A program made the position numbers and the translations under genes. This document shows, piece by piece, positions 12,613 through 22,544 of a stretch of DNA of 64,000 nt. The stretch's first letter is position 1, and each line of letters begins with the position of its first letter. Under the pieces are notes generated by a model that was given only the letters and a program-made list of their open reading frames with translations, was not told the origin of the DNA and did not search any database. The stretch lies in assembly GCA_035610365.1 (NCBI GenBank), contig CM069432.1, positions 71,490,520 through 71,554,519 of the forward strand, written 5' to 3'. This DNA comes from Aquatica leii (taxonomy: Eukaryota; Arthropoda; Insecta; Coleoptera; Lampyridae).

Positions 12613-14190
12613 GATCCATTTGGTATCTAAGTATCAAGTACCTAAGAACTCTCTGGCCAATGGCTTTTATCGTAACAGTGATTAAATTCGCTCAGATATA
12701 AAACTGCATAAGCAATATCTCGCCTACAAGTTGTACTTAAATAAGTCAAACCTTCTATCATTTCTTGATACAAATCATAATTTCTAAATAAATTTATATT
12801 TTGAGCTATTTGAAGTTTTAAGCCAGGCTCAAGAAGTGCAGCCACGAGTTTTGCCTTATGTAAATCAATTCATTTTAATAAATTTACGATATCCGGACTA
12901 TTACTTAACCGTATGGTATCTTGATTACGACTTATAATCATACCAAGATGTCTTTAATATTAATGTTATTACTCAATACAGTTTTAGTTTTACTTAAATG
13001 TATGCTCATTATTATAAAAAACAAAATAATCATCAACGTATACACCTATTACTATTATATTTTTGTTATCTATTGTATAGAAAATATACGGTCTATGTTT
13101 GCTTTGTTTTGATCAATTATAAAATTTTTAGTTTCTTAATACCATCATGTATCTGATGATTACTTTAAGCCATAAATTGACTAGTTTAATTTAAAAGATA
13201 ATGCAATCAATAAACGCAATAAACTGTATCTAATTACAGGTAGAAATGTTTAGTTATAATCTATTCCCGCCTTTTTAGCTACAACTTTTGACAGTTAACT
13301 ATTGTGTCTCACGATATACCCATTAGATTTTTTTTAATTTTGAAAATCTATTTACGTTTAACTATATTATAATTATATATAAACGCAAATTTTCACATTT
13401 AGTAGAAAAAATAGCATTAGAAAAAGTAAAAGGTTCTCCTTCTGTACATAAGTACGTAGCATAATCAGGTTAAATAATATGCTTACGTGTTTGTTGGGTA
13501 TACCTCCGTGTCTCATATGTTTTCATTCGAAGTTTACTGGTATTTAGCGCTGTCCGACGTTTCAATGCTATCTGAATGTTGGCCTTGATGTTAACTGGGA
13601 CTTGAGTTTTGTCTCTCGGTAATGTTTTTTATATTCACCAATTATTCTGTTGCAATATTGAAAGCACTTTATCTGTAAAGTCATTATCAATATGGTTCTC
13701 TGAGTTTGAAACATTTCTTTTTCCAGGAAGATTACACTACAAGTCTATAAGCTTTCGATTTTTCATATTCTAGTATAGTATATTATATATAGTTCTTGCT
13801 CTTGGGGTCTAACTTGCGTTTTTCTACCGAAATGTGAGCGTAAGCAGGGTAACAAAATATCATCAAGTGCGATAGGTCGATCTTCTCCTCAGTACATCTT
13901 TCTTCCGGAGATTGACGTAAGATTTTTTTTTAAAAGACGATCAAATAGACTGTTGTGTTGGCAGCTTTTATCTACATATGCTGGTTATAATGAGCGCCTT
14001 GAAGCATTGTATGCATCTTTTTCAGAATTAAACTATTATATCTTTCAGCAACTCAGTTATTTTTTGTATTGTAGAACACTGCGACCTGGTGTTGTATTCC
14101 GCTGTTTTTTTAATTTATCAGTATATCTTTTATTGCAATATTTCGATCTGTTATCTGACCAGATACACACTTTTTGAATGTTTATGAAAG
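12613..14190 (-). pseudogene. Copia-type pol remnant (integrase to RT)
   Basis: The minus strand shows, in order, decayed copia integrase and reverse transcriptase. A 'WSDN' block (about 14150-14165) stands where the integrase core Asp lies, followed by 'GIQHQVA' (about 14080), 'VAERYNS' (about 14030), 'DLSHLMIFCYPAYAHI' (about 13835-13880), 'KLDPKSKNYI' (about 13790-13815), an 'IYGLK'-like block near 13165, and the RT active-site block 'IVIGVYVDDYFVFYNN' (about 13010-13055). After that come 'LGMIISRNQDTIRLSN' (12940-12890) and the 12845-12642 frame with 'RDIAYAVLYLSEFNHCYDKS'. Many stops and frameshifts are present. The coding continues on the far side of the Harbinger element at 9600-9836. 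Confidence 0.75.
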
Positions 14191-14661
14191 TTAAACTTAA
14201 TATATGTAATGATTCAAATACCTTAGTGATTTATGCCCAAGGTCGCTACTTTGAGAATTTTGTCCCCGTTGTTATGATCTCTCTCTGAAGGAGTACATGT
14301 TGCTGTTCTATCCTGATTCGACAAAGCTACGCTTAATTGTTCTTCAACAATCGCTAAGCAAGACTGTTAACAAGTTCGTTAAGACGTACAAAATGCAAAA
14401 TATCTTTTGTAGTACCAGTAACATCAAGATAGACAGTAGACATATTTATTTTATTTATATTGACCGTTTACCTCAGTTATTAGAGTTAAAATAAAAAAAT
14501 TTAACGTATCAATTGTCTATGATGCGTTTTAAAACATGTAACAGTACCGTACATAACACAAAGTAAATCGTAAAAAGTGGGTGTTTAAAAAATAAATAAT
14601 GACAAAAGAGAGAAAGAAGACAAAGATAATTAGACTTAATGATTGTGAGAGTGCCTCGTAT

Positions 14662-15508
14662 CATTGAATATTAAGTGTAAGAAGAAATGCAACTTAAGGG
14701 GCGATATCGTATCGACTGATTGGATCGAGATATAGAGGTCGCCACGTTCGCATTGGATCGAGATTTTTCGTCTGTCGACTTGTAAACTTCGGGATTGAAT
14801 TGAAAGTTTTTCTTGGGTTTAACATTGCGATACGATTTTTGAAATTCTGGTAGTAGTAATGTTTGTTTGAACTTTTATTTAGTTTAAGTGTAAATATATT
14901 ATTGATTTATTTTTAAAATGGGAAAAGTTACAAATCACGGTTGTGTTTATATTAATTGTGAAAATAATAATACCGAAAACAAAAGTACTAGTTTTTTTAA
15001 GTTATTTATTAGTGATAAAGTGCGTGCTAAAGAATGTCAGAAAAACGGTGAAAATATAAACATTGCCTCAATGAACTTGGAAAATTTAAAACAAAAGAAG
15101 ATTTGTGGGAAGTATCTTTGAAGATAATTTATAACAACAAAAGGAAATTTTAAACACACTGCAGTTCTTATTCTACACCTTCTATCAGGTAAATATTTTT
15201 TAATTTATTTCTACCAAACGTTTAAAAATGGTTTAAATTATCATCGGAGAATCTCCTTGTCCGCATTCTTTTTCTTCTTATTATTGAACTTAATTGTACA
15301 ATAACTTAACATAATTACTTTAAAGCAGTGGCTGGGAACGCTATTATTTTCCACGATGAATGATCGCAATCAAGGTATTCAGAATTAAGTAGTAATCGAC
15401 TGTTGCTCAAAAATCGCTGGTGTAAAGTTAGTCATAAATTTAGCCATTACCATTCGATTTTCGTTTTCCGGGATACAGTAACGTTTGGAGTATTGAAAAT
15501 CAACATAC
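14662..15508 (+). mobile_element. THAP-domain repeat, left copy (P-element-like)
   Basis: This 847-bp unit is repeated in inverted orientation at 45629-46479, similar throughout with small indels. It starts near 'cattgaatattaagtgtaag', runs through a THAP-type exon (14918-15121), a candidate splice donor near 15189 and blocks such as 'cgatgaatgatcgcaatcaagg', and ends at 'gtattgaaaatcaacatac', immediately before the gypsy LTR. THAP domains are the DNA-binding domains of P-element transposases. No downstream transposase exons are present, so this is either a non-autonomous derivative or a repeated 5' fragment. I did not find clear terminal inverted repeats. Confidence 0.5.
14918..15121 (+). 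pseudogene. THAP-type zinc-finger exon, left copy
   Basis: A 67-codon open frame opens 'MGKVTNHGCVYINC', giving the first two zinc ligands of a C2CH THAP finger (C9, C14). It continues with 'STSFFKLFISDKVRAKEC', the usual FF-x-FP-like strand and basic helix, and reaches 'LENLKQKKICGKYL' at the end. A THAP finger needs C-x2-H there; this copy has Tyr instead of His, while the inverted copy near 46010-46030 keeps the His but has two in-frame stops earlier. The AVPTLF-type end of the domain is missing. The zinc site is therefore probably non-functional here. The frame closes with TGA at 15119-15121. Confidence 0.6.
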
Positions 15509-15948
15509 TGTTACATATCTATTATTATTAAAACTAATTTATTTAAACGACTAAAAATATGTTTTACTTATACTAGAAATATGTACACTAATAAATTAAC
15601 CGAACTAATGAAACCTAATAGTATTTAATAAAAACACTTACACTAATTAAGATAAGATAAAGTCCGCGGATAGCTTCACACTTATTTAGACTAAAATCAC
15701 GTACAAGATTATTCTCTGTAGGTTTATCTCACACGCGCTAAGGACTTATTTATTTCAACTTGAATAATCTTCTTAACACTGCTGTATTCGCATTACCGCA
15801 ATAACTGACCTACGATTTGTTTCGTCGGTATATATACACATTTGGAAATCCTTCTCGAGTGTTTTTCTTCTTTCGGTATATCTTCTAGAAGATGGATAAC
15901 AGCTTCTAGAAGGCTCTTGAATTTGTAAATAACTTCTCGAACGTTTCA
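15509..15948 (-). repeat. Gypsy 3' LTR
   Basis: 440 bp, starting TGTTACAT and ending GTTTCA on the plus strand. On the minus strand, U3 contains three heat-shock-element-like motifs (15883-15890 and 15904-15911, both TTCTAGAA; 15934-15946, TTCTCGAACGTTT). A TATATATA box follows at about 15829-15837 and an initiator TCAGT at 15804-15808, then AATAAA about 60 bp further on. Compared with the 5' LTR it lacks about 30 bp around 15640 and differs by scattered substitutions. The captured macrodomain frame ends inside it at 15773. Confidence 0.92.
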
Positions 15949-16531
15949 CTGTCCCCTTCTTATGACTGTTCTGTCCCAGAACAGGAGACTGGATGCGACA
16001 CTGGTAAAAAGGATCGTGGCGATAGCGGCAGCTTCCTCCATTTCGGCAACTTCCTTGACCATAAAAGTAACAGTCAATGGACTTTTCCTGACCCAATATT
16101 CTCATTGGTTGGTAACTACAGACCAACACTTGAATGCCTGTTCCTCGGAAGACGACCTCTAACATGTTTCGAACTGTCCTCCAATTCAGTTGATCTAAGC
16201 CACAACCAAGCTTTGGTACTGCCAATTTCTTAACATGATTGAACTGCATTTCTCTCTTGAGACTTCATAATGTTCGCCACAGATCTTTGTATAACGGCTT
16301 GACACGTGAGTATTTTTTGGTGACCAGATAGAAAACGAAGCGTCCGTCACCACGTAGTCCTAAAACTTTTCCGACTGCCGGTTGCTGTCTTCGTAATTCA
16401 TCTAGCTGCCCAAACTTCTTTTTAAACACGATTGCAACCCCTCTGGACATGTCAAGATCCTCGTTCACGCAATGTGCGATGGCGTAATCTTTTTGTGTCT
16501 GGAACAGGTCTTGTTGTTTCTCGGTGGTAAC
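15773..16531 (-). pseudogene. Captured OARD1-like macrodomain plus CCCH zinc finger
   Basis: Reading minus from 16531, the frame shows 'QDLFQTQKDYAIAHCVNEDL' (the start of a macrodomain), then 'SRGVAIVFKKKFGQLDELRR', 'GDGRFVFYLVTKKYSRVKP' and 'LAVPKLGCGLDQLNW'. This is the order of the OARD1 (terminal ADP-ribose protein glycohydrolase) family, and both residues known to be catalytic there have equivalents: Lys in 'TKK' and Asp in 'GCGLD'. About 40 residues later comes a CCCH finger, C-x7-C-x5-C-x3-H ('CYFYGQGSCRNGGSCRYRH', about 16015-16072), then a Ser/Arg-rich tail encoded through the polypurine tract into the 3' LTR. One in-frame TGA (16265-16267) interrupts the macrodomain. At about 16532 the frame is offset by one base from the integrase frame upstream, so the module was probably once fused to Pol. 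Family knowledge: OARD1 removes ADP-ribose from acidic residues. Its role in a retroelement is unknown. Confidence 0.85.
15883..15946 (-). promoter_or_regulatory. Heat-shock-element cluster in 3' LTR U3
   Basis: Three nTTCnnGAAn-type units: two perfect TTCTAGAA dimers and one TTC-TC-GAA-CG-TTT near-trimer. The same cluster is retained in the 5' LTR (24648-24712). Known heat-shock factor sites are alternating NGAAN/NTTCN units. Binding is inferred, not shown. Confidence 0.55.
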
Positions 16532-17636
16532 CTAGCTTTTCCAGAACCTCCGTATAGGTTCATAAACTTCTCGAACTCCATTTCTTCGATTGGATTCCTG
16601 GTTCTGCTACTTATTACTCTGGTTCGGACGTGAACTTGCGTAATGTGGTTATTGCCAGCAAACGGGACTAGACGATCGACGTGGATCACTTTTAGCTTGT
16701 CTCTGGGCGGTTTTCGGATGCGATATATGATGTCGTTAATACGCTGCACGACTTCATAGCGGCCCTCCCATTGCCTTTGCAGCTTCGTCGACAAACCACG
16801 TCTCCTTTGAGGATTATACAACCAGACCATATCGCCAGGTTGAAACCCACCATTTTGCGCCTTGACGTCATATCTTGTTTTCATTCTGTCGCTGGCAATT
16901 TGTGTGTTTTTACGGACCTTTCATGTACTTCGTCTAGCTTCTTGGCCAGCTTGCTGACGTAATCTTCTCCAGCAACTTCTTCTTCCGGCCTTCGTCCAAA
17001 TTGAAGGTTGCATGGCAATCGTATTTCACGACCGAGCATGACACAGGATGGTGTTTGGCCTGTGCTTTCGTGAACGGATGATTGGTATGCCTTTAGGAAA
17101 AGGTGCACGTATTGATCCCAGTCTCTTTGGTGTTCGGACACTACCTTGGCTAAGTACTTGCCCATTGTTCGATTCATCCGTCCAACCATGCCATCAGATT
17201 GAGGATGGAGAGGCGTTGTCCTAGTCTTCTTAATTCCCAACAGTCGGCAAACTTCTTGAAATAGCCCAGACTCAAAATTGCGGCCTTGATCGGAGTGTAA
17301 TTCCAACGGAACTCCAAACCGTCAGAAAAATTATTTTACTAATACGTCTGCGACTGTAGCTGCTTCTTGATTGGGTATGGCGTAAGCCTCCGTCCATTTC
17401 GTGAAATAATCCATCGCCACCAGGATGTATTTATGTCCCGAATCGGATTCTGGGAACGGGCCTGCGATGTCAACCGCTACTCTTTCCAAAGGGCTTCCTA
17501 CGTTGTATTGCTTCATGGGTGCTTTGCGCTTTCTCGCTGGACCATTTCCTGATGGGCAGACCGTGCAATTACGGCACCATTTCATGACGTCCTCTTTGCA
17601 GTTCATCCAGTAGAATCGTTCTCGTACTTTACCCAA
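16465..17636 (-). pseudogene. Gypsy integrase, catalytic and C-terminal parts
   Basis: From 17636 the frame gives the end of the zinc-binding region ('WCRNCTVC'), then the catalytic core with the first Asp in 'VAVDIAGPFPESDSG' and the second in 'ELHSDQG'. The third acidic residue should be Glu in the 'MVERxNRT' block; here the block reads 'HPQSDGMVGRMNRT' (near 17180-17195), so the catalytic Glu is Gly. Two in-frame stops lie at about 17316-17330. A frameshift at about 16882 moves into the C-terminal domain, with 'FQPGDMVWLYNPQRRRG', 'KLQRQWEGRYEVV' and 'KLKVIHVDRLVPF'. The frame ends at 16465, overlapping the macrodomain frame. Clearly inactive. Confidence 0.9.
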
Positions 17637-17645
17637 TGTCTTCTT

Positions 17646-18574
17646 TAGTGATGGTGAGTTTCGTTACTTTTGAGTAATCGTTACTCTTCGTTACTTATAC
17701 TTTTTGTATTCGTTACTTTAATTCGTTACTTTGATTACTTTGATTACTTTGGATACTATGACTATACTTTGACAACTGTATGTTTTTGTGGTAATAAATA
17801 CGGGTACCGGAATATAATTCCTTGAATCGTTTCGCGATAGGGATTTGATTACGTTAGACGTATGTGCATAAATGACTAGGACGTGTTGTAAAATTCGAAT
17901 TTATGTAAACATTTTTGACAGTAGCTGATACCGGAGAAACTTATCATTTTAAATACAAAACAGAACATATGTACCTAGTTTGGATTGTTAGTATTTATTA
18001 ACGTTTTGATTATTAATTTTAAGAAATGGAAATACGCACCATATATAATGTAAAAGCTTCAAAAAATATTGTAAAGTATAAAATTATAAATTTTCGATAA
18101 AAATCAATTTTGTTTTTTGCTAAATTTTGAAAAAGATGTTATCCAGAAAATAACAGAATTAACATTTGTATATGTATGAATACGAATAAGTACACTTATA
18201 CCTCAAAACGTTGATAATTTTGGTTTTATAAATTGCACAATTTAAGGAATTTAATTTAAGAAATATAAGGTAAGAACAGAAATCACTATTATCCGTATAA
18301 TAATGTGTTTAAAAAGTTAAGGTTCTGCGTCATTTATGCGCTCTGTATTCAATATTGTCCCTACAAAATTACAATTCATAAAACGAGTAATGGTGTACTA
18401 TGCGTACTGAGTACAAACGGGTACTGGAACCGATTTTGCAGATGTGAATACTGTAATCGAATGGTACGAATGTAACTATGTAACGAATACTTTGCCTATG
18501 GATTAATCGGTACTTCGAATCCTAGCGAGTAACGAGTACTCAAGTAACGAATAGTTACTTATTCTCCATCACTA
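17646..18574 (+). mobile_element. Non-autonomous hAT element inside gypsy pol
   Basis: The element starts TAGTGATGG and ends CCATCACTA, a 9-bp terminal inverted repeat typical of hAT (TAGxGxTG). It is flanked by a perfect 8-bp duplication GTCTTCTT (17638-17645 and 18575-18582). Deleting the element and one duplication rejoins the gypsy integrase coding (the segment before 'LGKVRERF'), which confirms the boundaries. GTTACT/AGTAAC words are repeated 50-100 bp inside both ends (about 17661-17750 and 18528-18560), probably subterminal transposase sites. No transposase is encoded. Strand arbitrary. Confidence 0.9.
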
Positions 18575-18582
18575 GTCTTCTT

Positions 18583-18861
18583 AATGCCAAAGTGTCCTCC
18601 TGATGTCCCATCGTGGACATGTTTCAACACTTCTGGCACCCTGCTCTTCGGCACTACCAACTGTAGTCTGTTTCCGTGCCCTCGGCACTTTCTAGGATCG
18701 CTTAAGAAGACCGTCTTCTACTATCAAGGAGTCCCACTGCGCCCAGTACGCTTTGATATTTCTGCCCAAAACACTCACTTCTTCCCAGGTTGGTCGTTGG
18801 CTGATTTCTTTCCAGTCCAGGAGTAGTCTTATTTCAGGATCATTTTCTTGTTCGCGACGTA
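18583..18861 (-). pseudogene. Gypsy pol segment: RNase H-integrase linker and zinc domain
   Basis: Between the two inserted elements the minus strand encodes a tether ('DPEIRLLLDWKEISQRPTW'), then 'KAYWAQWDSLIVEDGLL' and the beginning of the integrase H2C2 zinc domain ('VPEVLKHVHDGTSGGHFG', with the two His). The frame is open, so it was coding at the time the hAT and Tc1 elements landed on either side. Confidence 0.85.
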
Positions 18862-20475
18862 CAGTGGTGTTAAAAAGTCATTCATCACCCAAATCTATAG
18901 TGACTTTTTGCATATTGTTCAAATTTTTTGCATTCTTTCGCTAATTACCTTCAACTATTTTATTGTAATTAGCATATTATTATTGTTAATCCTAATTATT
19001 TCATTACAATACGTTATTAATGGTCCATTAAGCTAATCTTACAGAATTTCAATAATAGACTGTAAATGTAAAGTTTCTAATTACAGTCGTTAAAAGTTAA
19101 TTTGCATGAAAAATTTTAATTATTCTTTGAGTATATAAAAACCGCAATTACTTAATGATATTTATTTGCTTTTGGAATTTTGTCAAAAACTTCAAAATGC
19201 GTTCTAAACCGAAACAAACAAAATTGGCTGACGAAAAACGGTTTGAAATTATTTTTCGCTATAAACAAGGCGCTTCTAGTCGTGAAATCGCTTCTGCAGT
19301 GAAATGTAATCAATCTACAGTAATTCGGATTATTAAAAAGTACACCGAATCTGAAAAAATTGAAGACAAACCGCGTAGTGGACGACCAAAAAAAACTTCG
19401 AGATGATGCTGTGTTAAGAAGAACAAGCCTGGCAGACAGAAGTCTCAATTCCACTGAATTAACCAAAATATGGAGCGAAGCTACTGGTGTAAGCGTATGC
19501 ACGTCCACAGTAAGAGGAAGACTGCTTAGTTTTGGCCTTAGTGGATGTAAAGCTCGGAAGAAACCACTGCTTTCCGAGAAGCAAAGAATCCATCGTTTGA
19601 AATGGGCCAAGGAACATCAAAACTGGACAACAGATCAATGGCAGAAGGTACTATTTAGTGACGAATCTACCTTTAACATTAACAACCATTCTGGAAATAC
19701 ATACGTCAGAAGGTTTCCTGGAGAAGAATTTTCACCAAAATGTGTCCTTCCAACCATTAAACATCCGACCTCTGTCATGATATGGGGTTGCATCTCCGCC
19801 CGTGGAGTTGGTCGACTACATGTCGTCTCGGGAATGATGAACAGCACCAAGTACATCGATGTATTGCACAATAAGATGCTACGTAGTAGAAAAGATTTGT
19901 TTGGCGAAGAAGCGTTCATATTCCAAGACGATAACGCACCTTGTCATCGATCAAAACAGGTTAAATTGTGGTTGGAGACCAATAAAATTGAGAGATTGGA
20001 CTGGCCAGCCCAATCCCCAGACCTGAATCCAATCGAAAACTTGTGGCAAAGAATATCAAACATAATATCAAAAAGAAAACCGACAACGAAAGTGAAATTA
20101 ATCGAATCTTTAATTCACGCCTGGCATCACTGTATTTCGAGAGAAGAACTGGAAAAACTGATTAATTCTATGCCCAAAAGGTGTCAACTAGTCATCAAAA
20201 GCAAAGGGTGGCCGATTAAATATTAAGATTAGTTTGTATTAGAATATTTTGATAATGTTGTCCTAATTTATCATTTTGCCCAATTTTTGTAATTTTGAAT
20301 AAAACTTTGTCTAACTGCATTCTTTCATTATTGTTTCATTTTATTATTCTGATTAAGTTTTCAGGTAATCTAGAGTTGATATAGAGATTATGGTTGAAAT
20401 ATATTTCAGTGAAGTGCGTTAAAATTCATTTTTAATTAATTTTATCAGGTGATGCATGACTTTTTAACACCACTG
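18862..20475 (+). mobile_element. Tc1 family DNA transposon inside gypsy pol
   Basis: About 28-bp terminal inverted repeats, CAGTGGTGTTAAAAAGTCAT then T/G then CATCACC, with one mismatch. They are flanked by the expected TA duplication (18860-18861 and 20476-20477), and length is 1614 bp. A single transposase gene runs on the plus strand, opposite to the gypsy element. Near-identical ends and one frameshift in the transposase mark it as much younger than its host element. Confidence 0.95.
19197..20226 (+). pseudogene. Tc1 transposase, DD34E, one frameshift
   Basis: The likely start is ATG at 19197 ('MRSKPKQTKLADEKRFEII'), giving the usual N-terminal HTH, rather than the earlier in-frame ATG at 19155. 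The HTH includes 'GASSREIASAVKCNQSTVIR' and the GRPR-like 'RSGRPKK' linker. In a run of eight A (19388-19395) the frame shifts by one base. The downstream frame has the second HTH, then the catalytic triad: Asp in 'VLFSDEST', Asp in 'FQDDNAPCH' and Glu in 'SPDLNPIENLW', with 34 residues between the last two, i.e. DD34E. It ends 'KGWPIKY' and a TAA. Apart from the frameshift no stop or missing motif is visible. An A-run indel could also be a sequencing error, so an intact copy is conceivable. Confidence 0.92.
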
Positions 20476-20490
20476 TAACTGCTCAGGTTC

Positions 20491-22476
20491 TCACTCATCA
20501 TCAACCATAGCAGTTCTCCGGAGGCATTCGACTTTTTCTTCAAATCGCGAACAATGGCTGCAGTCCGCTGGACATGGTCTTCTAGACAAGGCATCAGCGT
20601 TTCGATGACTGCTTCCGGCACGTTGTGCTGTGTTATAGTCATACTCTTGCAGTCTCTCGATCCATCTTGCCACTTGTCCTTCCGGGTTATGGAACTGCAG
20701 TAGCCATTTTAAAGCGGCGTGGCCTGTTCTCAATAAAAATTTTCGTCCATACAAATACTTGTAGAAATGTTTGATGAACTTAACGACTGCTACCAGCTCC
20801 CTTCTAGTCACGCAATAATTCCTTTCTGGCCTGGACAAAACCTTGCTAAAATACGCGATAACTTTTTCTAGTCTATCTTGAACCTGCGAAAGGACCGCGC
20901 CTATGGCCAGATTGCTTGCGTCGGTATCCAAAACAAACTTTCCATCTTCTCTTGGATAACTCAAAATCGGTGAAGTGACTAGGGCCTGTTTTAGTTGATT
21001 AAAAGAATTTTCGCAGTCTTCATTCCATCTAAATTCTTCTTTTTATTCGGTTTATTTTGTCAATGGTTTGGCAATATTGGCAAATCCGGGGACAAATCTT
21101 CTATAATAAGTGCACAACCCAAGGAAGCTTCGGACCTGATGTTTGTCGATTGGTCTTGGCCATGCTTGCACTGCTCGAATTTTGTCTGAGTCAGCCCTTA
21201 CTCCATCTCTAGATACAACGTGGCCAAGGTATTGCACTTCCTTCTTAAATACGTGGCACTTCTTTGGGCTCAGTTTGAGGTTAGCCCCACGTAATCGCTG
21301 AAACACTTCCTTCAAGTTGTTCAAGTGTTTTTCAAACGACCTTTCAACCACGATCACGTCGTCCAGGTAAACCAAGCACGTCTTCCAAGACAATCCGCGC
21401 AAGATGGTCTCCATCAAACGCTCGAACGTTGCAGGAGCGTTACACAGGCCGAAGGGCATTACAGTAAACTGCCACAATCTAGTTCCGATCGTAAAAGCTG
21501 TTTTTTCACGATCCTTGTATTCTAATTCTACCTGCCAGTATCCACTCGTTAAATCTAACGTAGAAAACCACTGGGATCCTGACAGGGTGTCTAGCGTATC
21601 GTTAATTCTGGGTAAAGGGTAGCTGTCCTTTTTGTGAACGTCGTTTAGCTGCTTGTAATCTACGCAAAACCTGGTTGATCCATCCTTCTTTTTCACGATT
21701 ACCACTGGGGATGCCCATAGGCTACTTGAAGGTTCAATCACGCCTTCTCTCTCCATATCCGTAATTATTTGTTCGGCTTCTTCTCTTTTCGCCAAAGGAA
21801 GTCTGCGTGGATGTTGTCGTATCGGCCGAGCGTCTCCGGTATTAATTTTATGTTTCACCACGTTAGTTCTTCCTTTGGAACCACTCTCCAGCGCGAACAC
21901 ATCTTGGTACTCTTGGATCAACACTTTAACTTTAGCCAGCTGGTCTTGGCTGAGGTTTTGGCATTTGGTGGTAAGAATGTCCAATAGATGTTGTGGACAC
22001 TTCTTCGGCGACGTATCTTCGTTCGACTTCACGCATCTCACTATTTGTGATACTGGCGTGCATTGGCCTACCACGGTCTTCTTTTTCAACGTTACAGGAT
22101 GTGAGTTGATGTTTAAGATCCTTACTGGCATCGTGTTCTTTACTCGTACTAAAGTTCTGCCAACGAGTAGTCCCTTTTCAACTAAACCGCCCTCCATTGG
22201 TTCAATCGCGCGTATATAGCCTTCCCGGAGACTTCCATCCAGGCGTGCCATCACCACACTTTCAGTCCTTGCAGACAGAGTCACGTCTTCACTCAATAAG
22301 ATTCGCACGGCTGCCTTCTCTGACGAATGAAAAGGAATTTCTTCATTGACGATCTTCAGGACATCGTTCTTCATATCCAAATGGAACCCATACTTCTTTA
22401 TCACGTCCATTCCCAGGATAACTTCTTCCGTGATGTCGGCTACCAGTACTTGATGGTCGAGTACTCCATTTCCCAA
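20491..22476 (-). pseudogene. Gypsy reverse transcriptase and RNase H
   Basis: The 22476-21052 frame starts in the end of the protease ('LVADITEEVILGMDVIKKYG') and runs through RT: 'SPVVIVKKKDGSTRFCVDYK', 'LDLTSGYWQVEL', 'FTVMPFGLCNAPATF', then the active site 'YLDDVIVV' (about 21360), 'LGHVVSRDGVRAD' and 'VRSFLGLCTYYRRFVPGFA'. A frameshift at about 21050 leads to the RNase H frame (20964-20491): 'FVLDTDASNLAIGAVLSQ', 'RRELVAVVKFIKHF', 'ARWIERLQEYDY' and 'NADALSRRPC'. RT and RNase H catalytic Asp residues are all present. The frame is cut at 20476 by the Tc1 insertion. Confidence 0.93.
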
Positions 22477-22544
22477 ACCACTGGTTACTTTGACTTGTCC
22501 GTGAGTAGGTATTTCGTCGTCCGTCGCTGTTCGAAGTCGTGCTG

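Noticed and set aside
13953..14177. 74-codon plus-strand frame
   Set aside because: Antisense to the copia integrase remnant on the minus strand.
15962..16162. Plus-strand frame over the macro/CCCH region
   Set aside because: Shadow of the minus-strand macrodomain-CCCH frame, which has recognisable motifs.
19152..19610. Long minus-strand open frame inside the Tc1 element
   Set aside because: Antisense shadow of the transposase gene, whose plus-strand frame has clear HTH and DD34E motifs.
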